The notes under the pieces: model-generated
Databases searched by the model: none
Told to the model about the DNA's origin: nothing
The model's input: only the letters and a program-made list of their open reading frames with translations
From: Micromonospora cabrerizensis
Lineage (GTDB): Bacteria; Actinomycetota; Actinomycetes; Mycobacteriales; Micromonosporaceae
Length of the DNA: 64,000 nt
Direction: 5' to 3'
Assembly: GCF_022230955.1 (NCBI RefSeq)
Contig: NZ_JAKKFI010000013.1
Span: 42,006 to 106,005, forward strand
In this document: piece after piece, positions 45,859 through 54,251 of the stretch
Layout of the letters: each line of letters opens with the position of its first letter
How positions within the stretch are numbered: position 1 is the stretch's first letter
Position numbers and translations under genes: made by a program

Positions 45859-46820
45859 TGGGCAGCACCCGGAGGCAGCCGGACGACGACCTCTCCCTGC
45901 ACGAGCTGATCGACGGCCCGACGGAGATCCTGTCGGCGGAGACGCGGGCCGCGGCACTCCGGCCGCAGCCCGGCGGCCGTGATCGGGTCGACCTGCCCCG
46001 GATGCCGGCGGCCGGGGCGCTCTACCGGCGGGCGTTGCTCGGATCGCTGCCCGTCCCCGGAGCCGGGCGGCGACGGGGTCCCGACCTGCCGGCCGTCGAG
46101 CTGGCCGTGGGCGGGGTGACCGTCGACCGGGCACAGCTGGCCGACTACGACCGGGTCTGCGGGTTCCGGCTCACCGACCGGTTGCCCGGCACCTTTCCGC
46201 ACGTCCTGGGCTTCCCGCTGAGCCTGCGGCTGATGACCGCGCCGGAGTTCCCCATTCCACTGATCGGTCTGGTGCACGTCGGCAACCGGATCACCGTGCA
46301 CCGCCCGATCACCGCCGACGAGACCCTCGACTTCACGACGTACGCGGAGAACCTGCGCCCGCACGACCGGGGGCGGCAGGTGGACGTGGTGCTGGTCGGC
46401 TCGGTCGGTGGCGAGAAGGTCTGGGAGGGCGTCTCGACGTACCTGGGTCGGGAACGCAGGCCCGGCGGGGGCGACCGCGGTGGACGGCCCGACGCGCCGA
46501 CCGGCTCGGCACGCTGGCGGGTGGAGCCCCGGGTCGGCACGGAGTACGCGCGGGTGTCCGGGGACCACAATCCGATCCACACGTCCCGGCTCGGGGCGCG
46601 GCTGTTCGGGTTCCTTCGGCCGATCGCCCACGGCATGTGGAGCAAGGCCCGCTGCCTGGCCGCACTGGAGAACCGCCTGCCGGACGCCTACGCCGTCGAG
46701 GTCGCCTTCAAGCTTCCCGTCCCACTTCCGAGCACGGTGAGCTTCGCCCTCCTGCCGGACGGCGGGTTCGCCCTGCACGACTCGCGCGGCAGACCGCACC
46801 TGGCGGGCCTGCTGCGCTGA
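45858..46820 (+). CDS. MaoC-like (R)-hydroxyacyl dehydratase, HtdX type
   Basis: 320 residues with two hotdog halves. The N-terminal half has a FPHVLGFPLSLRLMT segment; the C-terminal half carries the hydratase-2 catalytic signature DHNPIHTSRLGARLFGF followed by RPIAHGMWSKAR. It should dehydrate 3-hydroxyacyl thioesters made by the FabG4-like reductase encoded just upstream (stop/start share one base). Confidence 0.92.
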   Translation: MGSTRRQPDDDLSLHELIDGPTEILSAETRAAALRPQPGGRDRVDLPRMPAAGALYRRALLGSLPVPGAGRRRGPDLPAVELAVGGVTVDRAQLADYDRVCGFRLTDRLPGTFPHVLGFPLSLRLMTAPEFPIPLIGLVHVGNRITVHRPITADETLDFTTYAENLRPHDRGRQVDVVLVGSVGGEKVWEGVSTYLGRERRPGGGDRGGRPDAPTGSARWRVEPRVGTEYARVSGDHNPIHTSRLGARLFGFLRPIAHGMWSKARCLAALENRLPDAYAVEVAFKLPVPLPSTVSFALLPDGGFALHDSRGRPHLAGLLR

Positions 46821-46863
46821 ATCAGCGCCCCCTTGGCAAGCGCGCTCGCATGGGCTAAGTTGT

Positions 46864-46892
46864 TCTCACAGAGAGATATTCTCAAGATGAGA
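46864..46892. promoter_or_regulatory. Paired dyads upstream of the NrtR-like operon
   Basis: TCTCA-cag-AGAGA (46864-46876) and TCTCA-aga-TGAGA (46880-46892) are spaced 16 bp apart, just before the NUDIX-regulator start codon, in the only AT-rich patch around. Phasing of about 1.5 helical turns and position suggest autoregulation by the encoded NrtR-like protein (inference). Confidence 0.55.
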
Positions 46893-46900
46893 GAGACGCG

Positions 46901-47653
46901 ATGAACGAGCAGGAGTTTCTGGCCGCGTACGACCCCCGGGCCTATCCGTCGGTCGCGGTGACCGTCGACGTGGTGGCGCTGACCATCCGCGACGACGCGC
47001 TGCACCTGCTGCTGATCCGGCGTGGCCAGGCACCCTTCGAGGGGCACTGGGCACTGCCCGGTGGGTTCGTCCGCCCCGACGAGGACCTGACCGCCGGCGC
47101 ACGGCGCGAGCTGGCCGAGGAGACCGGGCTCGGCGGCGAGCGGCTGCGCCGCGTACACCTGGAGCAGTTGGGCAGCTACGGCACGCCCGACCGCGACCCG
47201 CGGATGCGCGTCGTCTCGATCGCCCACCTCGCGTTCGCCCCCGACCTGCCGGACCCGGCCGCCGGCACCGACGCCGACGAGGCGATCTGGCTGCCCGTGA
47301 CCGCCCTGACCAGCCGGCAGCTCGCCTTCGACCACGGCCGGATCATCGACGACGCGCTGGAACGGGCCCGCTCCAAGCTGGAATACACGCCGCTCGCCAC
47401 GCGCTTCCTCGCCGCCGAGTTCACCATCAGCGAGCTGCGTGCCGTCTACGAGACGGTCTGGGGTCACCCGCTGCACGCCGGCAACTTCCACCGCAAGGTG
47501 CTCTCCGTGCCGGGCTTCGTGGAGAGCACCGGCGCCAGCACCGAGCGCGGCGGCGCCCGGGGCGGCCCCCGCGCCCGGCTCTACCGGGCCGGTGACGCCC
47601 GACTGCTGCACCCGGCCCTGCTGCGCCCCGCCAGCGAGGAGACGGTGCGATGA
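46901..47653 (+). CDS. NrtR-like regulator: NUDIX domain plus C-terminal winged helix
   Basis: 250 residues. Residues about 15-150 are a NUDIX fold with a complete box, GGFVRPDEDLTAGARRELAEETG (cited in part; the REx2EE Glu residues are kept, so hydrolase activity is possible). About 160-230 is the winged helix of NrtR/YrfE-like regulators (FTISELRAVYETVWGHPLHAGNFHRKV). Classical NrtR proteins sense ADP-ribose and control NAD genes. Here it heads a four-gene operon; its TGA overlaps the next ATG. Confidence 0.9.
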   Translation: MNEQEFLAAYDPRAYPSVAVTVDVVALTIRDDALHLLLIRRGQAPFEGHWALPGGFVRPDEDLTAGARRELAEETGLGGERLRRVHLEQLGSYGTPDRDPRMRVVSIAHLAFAPDLPDPAAGTDADEAIWLPVTALTSRQLAFDHGRIIDDALERARSKLEYTPLATRFLAAEFTISELRAVYETVWGHPLHAGNFHRKVLSVPGFVESTGASTERGGARGGPRARLYRAGDARLLHPALLRPASEETVR

Positions 47654-48651
47654 GGACGGCGGCGGCCATCGACCTGGTCACGGCCGCCCGCACCGACGCC
47701 GACCTGTTCGGCACGGACCAGCCGGCCCGGCGTTACCGCGAGCTGGTCGCGGCCCTGCACCCCGACCGCCTGCCGGCAGACCCGGCGGTACGCGCCGAGG
47801 CACTCGACGCGTTCGTCCACGTCACCACCCGCTGGCAGGCCCGGCAGGTCACCGTTCTCGGCGACTACCGGCTCGGCGCGCCGGCCCACTCGGGCGACCT
47901 GGCCGACCTCTACGACGTCGGCGCCGACCGGCTGCTCAAGCTCCCCCGACGGCCGACCGACAACGACCTGATGGCCCGCGAGGCACACGCGCTGCGCACC
48001 ATCGCCGAGCGCGGCGACCCCCGCTACCTGCCGTACGTGCCCCGGCTCGTCGACGAGTTCCCGCACCGCGACGCCGCCTCCGGCGCCGAACGGCGGATCA
48101 CCGTGCTCGCCACCGCACCCGGGCTGCACGACCTCGACGAGGTGCGGCGCGCGTACCCCGGCGGGTTGGACCCCCGGGACGCGGCCTGGATGTGGCGGCG
48201 GCTGCTGGTGGTGCTCGGCCTGGCCCACCGGGCGGGCGTGGTGCACGGCGCGGTCCTGCCGCGACACGTGCTCATCGAGCCGGACGCCCACGGCGTCGTG
48301 CTGGTCGACTGGTGCTTTTCCGCGCCCACCGGCACCACGATCCCGGCGATGGTGCCCGGCCACGACTCCGCGTGGTACATGGTGCCCGGCCACTCGGACT
48401 GGTACCCGGAGGAGGTCCCCCGCAAGCGACCCTGCGGCCCGGGCACCGACATCGCGATGGCCAGCCGCTGCATGAGCTGGCTGATGGGGTCACGCGCGCC
48501 CCGCGAGCTGCACGCCTTCGCGGAGGGCTGCCGACAGCGGTCGCTGGACGCCCGACCCGACGACGCCTGGCGTCTGCTGCGCGAACTCGACCAGGTGCTG
48601 GAACGGCTCTACGGGCCACGCACCTTTCGACCCTTCACCCTCACCCCCTAA
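47650..48651 (+). CDS. J-domain-like plus protein-kinase-like protein
   Basis: 333 residues. Residues about 25-60 resemble a J domain with an HPD motif (YRELVAALHPDRLPADP). About 70-300 look like a degenerate Ser/Thr kinase fold: a Lys in RLLKLPRR, Glu in MAREAHALR, the catalytic-loop equivalent VVHGAVLPRHVLIEP (HRD reads HGA) and the DFG position as VDWCF. It may be a pseudokinase or phosphotransfer protein with a chaperone-recruiting head. Coupled by ATGA to the regulator upstream; nine bases before the vWA-like gene. Confidence 0.75.
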   Translation: MRTAAAIDLVTAARTDADLFGTDQPARRYRELVAALHPDRLPADPAVRAEALDAFVHVTTRWQARQVTVLGDYRLGAPAHSGDLADLYDVGADRLLKLPRRPTDNDLMAREAHALRTIAERGDPRYLPYVPRLVDEFPHRDAASGAERRITVLATAPGLHDLDEVRRAYPGGLDPRDAAWMWRRLLVVLGLAHRAGVVHGAVLPRHVLIEPDAHGVVLVDWCFSAPTGTTIPAMVPGHDSAWYMVPGHSDWYPEEVPRKRPCGPGTDIAMASRCMSWLMGSRAPRELHAFAEGCRQRSLDARPDDAWRLLRELDQVLERLYGPRTFRPFTLTP

Positions 48652-48660
48652 GGAGCTGTC

Positions 48661-49620
48661 ATGGGCAGTGGAATCTGGTCCACCGACGTGTACGACGCCG
48701 CCGACCGCTACCGCCGGTCCACCGGCCGGAGCGCCTTCTCCTACAGCGACAGCGGGGCGCGCACCGTGCACGCCGCGCTCGACCCCCGTGACGCGATGCG
48801 CGAGAGCCGTGACTCCGACGAGCACCCGCAGTCCACTCCCGTCGCGGTGCTCTTCGACGTGACCGGCTCGATGCGCACGGTGCCGCGCGTCCTGCAGACC
48901 AAGCTGCCGCAGCTGCTCGGGCTGCTGCAACGGCAGGGCTACGCCAGCGACCCGCAGATCATGTTCGGCGCGATCGGCGACGCCACCTGCGACCGGGTGC
49001 CGTTGCAGGTCGGGCAGTTCGAGTCGGACAACCGGATGGACGACGACCTCGGCCGGATCGTGCTGGAGGGCGGTGGCGGCGGGCAGATGAGCGAGTCGTA
49101 CGAGCTGGCCATGTACTTCATGGCCCGGCACACCGCCACGGACAACTGGGAGAAGCGCGGCCGGCGCGGCTACCTGTTCATCATCGGCGACGAGCTGGCG
49201 TACCAGCGGGTCAAGAGCCAGGAGGTGACCCGCCTGATCGGTGACGACCTGGCCGAGGACGTGCCGCTGCGGCAGATCGTCGACGAGGTGACCCGCCGCT
49301 GGGACACCTACTACCTGCTCCCCGCCGGCAGCCACTACGCCGGCAGCGCCAAGGTCCTCGACTTCTGGCGCGACCTGCTCGGGCAGAACACCGTCGTGCT
49401 CGACGACCTCGACGCGGTCTGCGAGACCATCGCGCTCACCATCGGCCTCGGCGAGCAGGCCATCGACCTGGACGAGGGCCTGCGCCACCTGGACCACGCC
49501 GGTTCCAGCGCCACCGGCACCGTCTCGAAAGCCCTGGCCCGGCTCGGCCGTGGACGGCGGGCCGAGGTGTCGACGCTGCCCGCGTTCACCGACACCGCCG
49601 GTGGGGTGAAGAGGCTGTGA
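48661..49620 (+). CDS. von Willebrand A-like domain protein
   Basis: 319 residues, no signal or membrane span. The central sheet starts with VAVLFDVTGSMRTVPRVLQ, a DxTGSM variant of the MIDAS DxSxS loop; later strands are QIMFGAIGDATCD and YLFIIGDELAYQ, and DNRMDDDL may add metal ligands. AAGGAG lies before the ATG. Its TGA overlaps the GTG of the PurA-like gene. Likely a scaffold or metal-dependent adaptor for the operon's other proteins. Confidence 0.78.
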   Translation: MGSGIWSTDVYDAADRYRRSTGRSAFSYSDSGARTVHAALDPRDAMRESRDSDEHPQSTPVAVLFDVTGSMRTVPRVLQTKLPQLLGLLQRQGYASDPQIMFGAIGDATCDRVPLQVGQFESDNRMDDDLGRIVLEGGGGGQMSESYELAMYFMARHTATDNWEKRGRRGYLFIIGDELAYQRVKSQEVTRLIGDDLAEDVPLRQIVDEVTRRWDTYYLLPAGSHYAGSAKVLDFWRDLLGQNTVVLDDLDAVCETIALTIGLGEQAIDLDEGLRHLDHAGSSATGTVSKALARLGRGRRAEVSTLPAFTDTAGGVKRL

Positions 49621-50879
49621 GGCACGTGGCGGTGGTCGACCTCGGCTACGGGGACGCCGGCAAGGGCACGGTGGTGGACTGGCTCTGCGCCACCCGCCCC
49701 GTCCACACGGTGGTCCGCTTCAACGGGGGCGCGCAGGCGGCGCACAACGTCGTGCTGCGCGACGGGCGGCACCACACGTTCGCGCAGTTCGGTGCCGGGA
49801 CGTTCCATCGCGGTGTCCGTACGCACCTGTCGCGGCACGTCGTGGTGGACCCGCTGGCGCTGGCCGCCGAGGCCGACCACCTCGCCACGGTAGGGGTGAC
49901 CGACGCGCTCGACCGACTGACCGTCGACGGAGACGCGCTGCTCGCCACCCCGTACCACCGGGCCGCCAACCAGGCCCGGGAGATCGCCCGGGGAGCCGAC
50001 CGGCACGGCTCCTGCGGGCTGGGGGTGGGCGAGGCCGTCGCGTACGGTCTCGCCCACCCGCACGACGCGCCCCGGGTCGCCGACTGCCGCAGCCCAGCGC
50101 TGCTGCGCCGCCGACTGACCGTCCTGCGGGACCGGCTGACCGCCGAGCTCGGCCCACTGGACGCGCCACCGGTCGAGGACTGCCTGCCCGCGTTCACCGG
50201 CTTCGCCGGACGGGTCGCGGTCGTCGACGGGACGTGGCTCGCCGGGGCGCTGCGCGCGGGGACCTGCGTCTTCGAGGGTGCGCAGGGGGTGCTGCTCGAC
50301 GAGTGGCACGGCTTCCACCCGTACACGACGTGGAGCACCACCACGTTCGCCAACGCCGACAGTCTGCTGGCCGAGGCGGGCCAGGCCGGCGGCGCGACCC
50401 GGATCGGGGTGCTCCGGCTGGTCACCACCCGGCACGGGGCCGGCCCGCTGGTGACCGAGGACCCGACCCTGCCGCTGGCCGATCCGCACAATCCGACGAA
50501 CCCGTGGCAGGGCCGGTTCCGGTTCGGTCACTTCGACGCGGTCGCCCACCGGTACGCCCTCGCCGCCGCCGGTAGGGTCGACGGCCTGGCACTGACCCAC
50601 CTCGACCTCGCCGGCCCTGAGCTGCGGATCTGCCGCCGCTACGACACCACCGACCGGCTCACCCCGGGCCCACCCGGTGACCTGGACCGGCAGGCCGCGC
50701 TCACCGCCCGGCTGTTGCGCTCCCGCCCGCTCTACGACGACCCACCGACGGACTGGGCGGAGGCGGTCGGCACGGAGCTGGGCGCCCCGGTGGTGCTGAC
50801 CTCCCACGGCCCCACCGCCGACGACAAGACCCCGCACGGCCCGCTGCTCGCCCCACCCGCCCTGGTCCGGTCGGCCTGA
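49617..50879 (+). CDS. Divergent adenylosuccinate synthetase paralogue
   Basis: 420 residues, PurA superfamily. The N-terminal GTP/IMP loop is GYGDAGKGTVVD (canonical GDEGKGK), keeping the catalytic Asp and Lys; the catalytic His is kept in GGAQAAHN (canonical GGNNAGHT). The aspartate-binding loop TTTGR before RxxxGxFDAV is replaced by NPWQGR, and the guanine-recognition TKLD reads THLD. The genome's ordinary PurA is at 61012-62301, so this copy is probably not housekeeping; it may join another amino acid or nucleotide. Confidence 0.85.
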   Translation: MRHVAVVDLGYGDAGKGTVVDWLCATRPVHTVVRFNGGAQAAHNVVLRDGRHHTFAQFGAGTFHRGVRTHLSRHVVVDPLALAAEADHLATVGVTDALDRLTVDGDALLATPYHRAANQAREIARGADRHGSCGLGVGEAVAYGLAHPHDAPRVADCRSPALLRRRLTVLRDRLTAELGPLDAPPVEDCLPAFTGFAGRVAVVDGTWLAGALRAGTCVFEGAQGVLLDEWHGFHPYTTWSTTTFANADSLLAEAGQAGGATRIGVLRLVTTRHGAGPLVTEDPTLPLADPHNPTNPWQGRFRFGHFDAVAHRYALAAAGRVDGLALTHLDLAGPELRICRRYDTTDRLTPGPPGDLDRQAALTARLLRSRPLYDDPPTDWAEAVGTELGAPVVLTSHGPTADDKTPHGPLLAPPALVRSA

Positions 50880-50983
50880 TCGCCCACGGCGGTCCGTCAG
50901 CTCCTGGTCGGCTCGGGCTGACGCAGGGGACCGGAGGGGGTGATCCGCCGACTCGGCCACCGGGCGGGGCGCACCCGGCGAGC

Positions 50984-51610
50984 ATGGGGGGCATGGACTC
51001 CGCGCTCGACCTGCTCCGACAGCTGGTCACCTCGCCATGGGTGTACCTGCTGATCTTCGGGCTCACGGCGGTCGACGCGTTCTTCCCGGCCGTACCCGGT
51101 GAGGCGGCCGTCATCACCGCCGCCGTGCTCTCCACCAGCGGCAACCCCAACCTGGCGGCGGTGATCGTCGCCGCCGCGCTGGGCGCCTGCGCCGGCGACC
51201 ACGTCTCCTACGCGATCGGGCGCGGTGGTGGCGCGAACCGGCTCGCCGGGTTTCCCGACGGCAGCCGACGGCGGGCCAGCTCCGAGTGGGCCCGCCGCGC
51301 GCTGAACCGGCGCGGCGGGTTGATCCTGACCACCTCCCGCTACCTGCCGGGCGGCCGGACGGCGGTCACCCTCACCATGGGCGCGGTGCGGTACCCCCGC
51401 CGGTCGTTCCTGCTCTACGACGTGATCGCGACGGTCACCTGGGCCCTGTACTGCGGGCTGCTGGGCTACTTCGGTGGGCTGGCCTTCGAGCGCCACCCCG
51501 TGAAGGGCGTCCTCGCCGGGATCGGCCTCTCGGTGATCGTCACGCTGGGCATCGAGGGCGTCCGGTGGCTGCGGCACCGGGCGCACCGCCGCGCCGCCGC
51601 CCGCCACTGA
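50984..51610 (+). CDS. DedA family membrane protein (paralogue 1)
   Basis: 208 residues with four to five hydrophobic spans and DedA/VTT landmarks: FPAVPGEAAVITAAVL, the re-entrant GACAGDHVSYAIGRGGG, and RYLPGGRTAVTLTMGAVRYPRRSFL (cited in part; the conserved Arg and Gly-Gly-Arg). DedA proteins flip or handle phospholipids and support membrane homeostasis. ATG 50984 or 50993. Strongly similar to the DedA gene at 53596, on the other side of the two-component genes. Confidence 0.9.
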   Translation: MGGMDSALDLLRQLVTSPWVYLLIFGLTAVDAFFPAVPGEAAVITAAVLSTSGNPNLAAVIVAAALGACAGDHVSYAIGRGGGANRLAGFPDGSRRRASSEWARRALNRRGGLILTTSRYLPGGRTAVTLTMGAVRYPRRSFLLYDVIATVTWALYCGLLGYFGGLAFERHPVKGVLAGIGLSVIVTLGIEGVRWLRHRAHRRAAARH

Positions 51611-51635
51611 CGGGCCCGGATCGACCTGCCACCCG

Positions 51636-52277
51636 TCACAGCAGGTCGGCGTCGTGCACCAGGATGGCCAGCTGCACCCGATTGCCCGCCTGGAGTTTCG
51701 CCAGCGCCCGGCTGACGTGCGCCTTCACGGTGGCCTCGCTCATCGTCAACCGTCGGGCGATCTCGGCGTTGCCGAGCCCGCGCGCCACCTCCCGGACGAT
51801 CTCCAGCTCGCGCGCGGTGAGCGGGGCGAGCCGCTGACGTGCCGCGTCCCGACGGGCCGGACCACGCTCGGCGAACGAGCTGATCAGGCGTCGGGTCACC
51901 GTCGGGGCGAGCATCGCGTTGCCGGCGGCCACCGTACGGACGGCGGCGGCCAGCTCGCGGGGCGGAGTGTCCTTGAGCAGGAAGCCCACCGCCCCGGCCC
52001 GGAGCGCCCGGTGTACGTACTCGTCGAGGTCGAATGTGGTCAACATGATCACCTTCGGCCCGGCGGAGACCACCTCGGGCGCGACGGTCAGCCCGTCGAC
52101 GCCCGGCATCCGCACGTCGAGCAGCACGACGTCGGGGCGTAACCGGTGGGCCTGCTCCAGCGCGCCGGCAGCGTCCGCCGCCTCACCGACGACCGTGATG
52201 TCCTCCGCCGCCTCCAGGATCAGCCGCAGGCCGGCGCGCACCAGGTGCTCGTCGTCGACCACCACCACCCGGATCAC
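51636..52277 (-). CDS. Two-component response regulator, NarL/LuxR type
   Basis: 213 residues. Receiver domain with VVVVDDEHLVRAG (acidic pair), phospho-acceptor Asp in VVLLDVRMPG, Thr in VIMLTTFD and Lys in FLLKDTPP; C-terminal LuxR HTH with LTARELEIVREVARGLGNAEIARRL (cited in part). GTG 52277 overlaps the kinase stop (GTGA). Acts with the kinase encoded upstream. Confidence 0.94.
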   Translation of the reverse strand: MIRVVVVDDEHLVRAGLRLILEAAEDITVVGEAADAAGALEQAHRLRPDVVLLDVRMPGVDGLTVAPEVVSAGPKVIMLTTFDLDEYVHRALRAGAVGFLLKDTPPRELAAAVRTVAAGNAMLAPTVTRRLISSFAERGPARRDAARQRLAPLTARELEIVREVARGLGNAEIARRLTMSEATVKAHVSRALAKLQAGNRVQLAILVHDADLL

Positions 52278-53425
52278 GCCGCGCCCGCCAGCGGGATCAG
52301 GGCCCGGACCAGGAAGCCGCCGTCCACCGGCCTGGCCTCCAGTCGGCCGCCGAGCAGCTCCACCCGCTCGCGCAGCCCGAGCAGCCCCTGGCCGGCACCG
52401 GGCAGCGCCGACCCGCCCTCGGACGGACCGTTGCGGACCACCACCTCCAGCCCGTCGGGCAGGTAGTGCAGGCCGACGACCGTCTCGGCGTCCGCGGCGT
52501 GCTTGCGCGCGTTCGTCAACGCCTCCCGGACCACCCGGTACGCGGTACGCCCCAGCGTCGCCGGAAGTGCCGTCGGCACGCCCTCGTCGCACCGGGACAC
52601 CCGCAGCCCGGCGGCCCGGGACTCCCCGATCAGCTCGTCCAACGCGTCGATCCCGCGCTCCGGCACCACGGCCGGGCCGGCCTGTCGCAGCACGCCCAGC
52701 ACCTCGCGCAGGTCGGTGAGCGCCTGCCGACCGGTCGTCCGGATCAGCGCGGCGGCCTCGACGGTCGCCGGGTCCGCGGCGGTCACCTCCAGCGCCCCGG
52801 CGTGCACGACCATCAACGAGACCCGGTGCGCCACCACGTCGTGCATCTCCCGGGCGATCCTGGTCCGTTCCTCGGCACGGACCTGGTCGGTGCGGGCCTC
52901 CTGCTCGCGTTCCAGCCGCTCGGCCCGGTCGCGCAGTGCGGCGAGGACGTCCCGGCGTGCCCGCACCCAGAGGCCGAAGACCAACGGGAGCCCGACCAGA
53001 CAGACGGCGAGGAACAGCACGTTGCCGGTGGTGGCGGTGGTGATCCGGCGGGTGCCGCCCACCTCCAGCCCGACCAGCACCCCAGCGGCGAGCACCAGGG
53101 CCGCGGCGGCGAGGAAGCCGGCAAGCCGTCGACCACGCAGCCGCAGACCCGCCTGGTACGACGCGACCACCCCGGCCGCCGCGGCGGCGAGCACCAGCCA
53201 GCCCGCCGCAGCGGTCAGGTACAACGGCCAGCGGCGCGTCCCGATCATGCCGGCGGCCCAACCCGAGGCCCCCGCGAGGAGCAGCGAGACGACACCCGGC
53301 AGCGACGAGCGGACGCCGATGGCACCGGTCGAGCTGGCCCAGACGGCTGCCGCGACGGTGACGGCGAGCAGCACCGGGGCGTACCGCTGGACGGCCCGCC
53401 GGACGGCGACGGCGCTGGAGGCCAC
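52274..53425 (-). CDS. Two-component sensor histidine kinase (HisKA_3)
   Basis: 383 residues. Four to five membrane segments in the first 165 residues with little extracytoplasmic loop, so it probably senses a membrane signal. Phospho-acceptor His in ARTDQ..RIAREMHDVVAHRVSLMV (H of REMHD), then the HATPase domain with REALTNARKHA (N box) and GQGLLGLRERVELLGG (G box). Resembles DesK/LiaS-like kinases. The two DedA genes flank this system. Confidence 0.93.
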   Translation of the reverse strand: MASSAVAVRRAVQRYAPVLLAVTVAAAVWASSTGAIGVRSSLPGVVSLLLAGASGWAAGMIGTRRWPLYLTAAAGWLVLAAAAAGVVASYQAGLRLRGRRLAGFLAAAALVLAAGVLVGLEVGGTRRITTATTGNVLFLAVCLVGLPLVFGLWVRARRDVLAALRDRAERLEREQEARTDQVRAEERTRIAREMHDVVAHRVSLMVVHAGALEVTAADPATVEAAALIRTTGRQALTDLREVLGVLRQAGPAVVPERGIDALDELIGESRAAGLRVSRCDEGVPTALPATLGRTAYRVVREALTNARKHAADAETVVGLHYLPDGLEVVVRNGPSEGGSALPGAGQGLLGLRERVELLGGRLEARPVDGGFLVRALIPLAGAA

Positions 53426-53595
53426 GCAGCGAGCTTAGGGCTCTGCGGACGGATCGAGGCGTCCCGCGCAGCCAGACCGGGGTGGGGTGGGGGATCACCC
53501 CTACCCGCCGTCGGGGCCGGATGCGACCTAAGTAGTGGTGCCCGTCTGACCACTGGCCGATGGCGGGAGCCGCCGCCCACACCAGCATCACGACC

Positions 53596-54240
53596 ATGGA
53601 TCTACTCGACCTGCTGCACGAGACGATGTCCTCGCCCTGGGTGTACCTGGCGATCTTCGCGATCGCGGTGCTCGACGGCTTCTTTCCGGTGGTGCCGAGC
53701 GAGACGGCGGTGATCACCGCCGGAGTCTTCGCCGCCTCCGGCGCGCCGTACCTGCCCGCGGTGATCCTGGTGGCCGCCGCCGGCGCGCTGGTCGGCGACC
53801 ACGTCTCGTACGCCATCGGGCGGAGTGGTGGCACGCGGCTGCTCGACCGGCTGCCGCCCGACGGACGACGCCGGGCCGCCATCGAGTGGGCACGGCGGGG
53901 AATCGCGACACGCGGCGGGCTGATCCTCACCGTGGCCCGCTACGTGCCGGGCGGCCGGACCGCGGTCACCCTCACCATGGGCGCGGTGCACTACCCCCGC
54001 CGACGCTTCCTGGCCTTCGACGCGCTCGCCGCCGGCTCGTGGGGGCTCTACTCGGCGCTGGTCGGCTACGTCGGCGGGCTGGCCTTCGAGCAGGACCCGC
54101 TGCGCGGTCTCCTGCTCGGCCTGGGCCTCGCCCTGACGGTGACGCTGATCGTCGAGGTGGTCCGTTGGCTGCGCAACCGTCGCCGGTCCGCGCGGCCTGC
54201 ACCGGTGACCGAGCCGCTGGGTCGGACCCCGGTGCGGTGA
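53596..54240 (+). CDS. DedA family membrane protein (paralogue 2)
   Basis: 214 residues; same architecture as the gene at 50984, including SPWVYLAIFAIAVLDGFFP, VVPSETAVITAGVF, GDHVSYAIGRSGG and RYVPGGRTAVTLTMGAVHYP. ATG 53596 gives the same N-terminus as paralogue 1; an open frame to 53560 is ignored. Divergent from the sensor kinase. Confidence 0.9.
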   Translation: MDLLDLLHETMSSPWVYLAIFAIAVLDGFFPVVPSETAVITAGVFAASGAPYLPAVILVAAAGALVGDHVSYAIGRSGGTRLLDRLPPDGRRRAAIEWARRGIATRGGLILTVARYVPGGRTAVTLTMGAVHYPRRRFLAFDALAAGSWGLYSALVGYVGGLAFEQDPLRGLLLGLGLALTVTLIVEVVRWLRNRRRSARPAPVTEPLGRTPVR

Positions 54241-54251
54241 CGGGCGGGCGG

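Noticed and set aside
46688..47611. 307-codon minus frame over the NUDIX regulator
   Set aside because: Antisense shadow; the plus-strand NUDIX box and winged helix are unambiguous.
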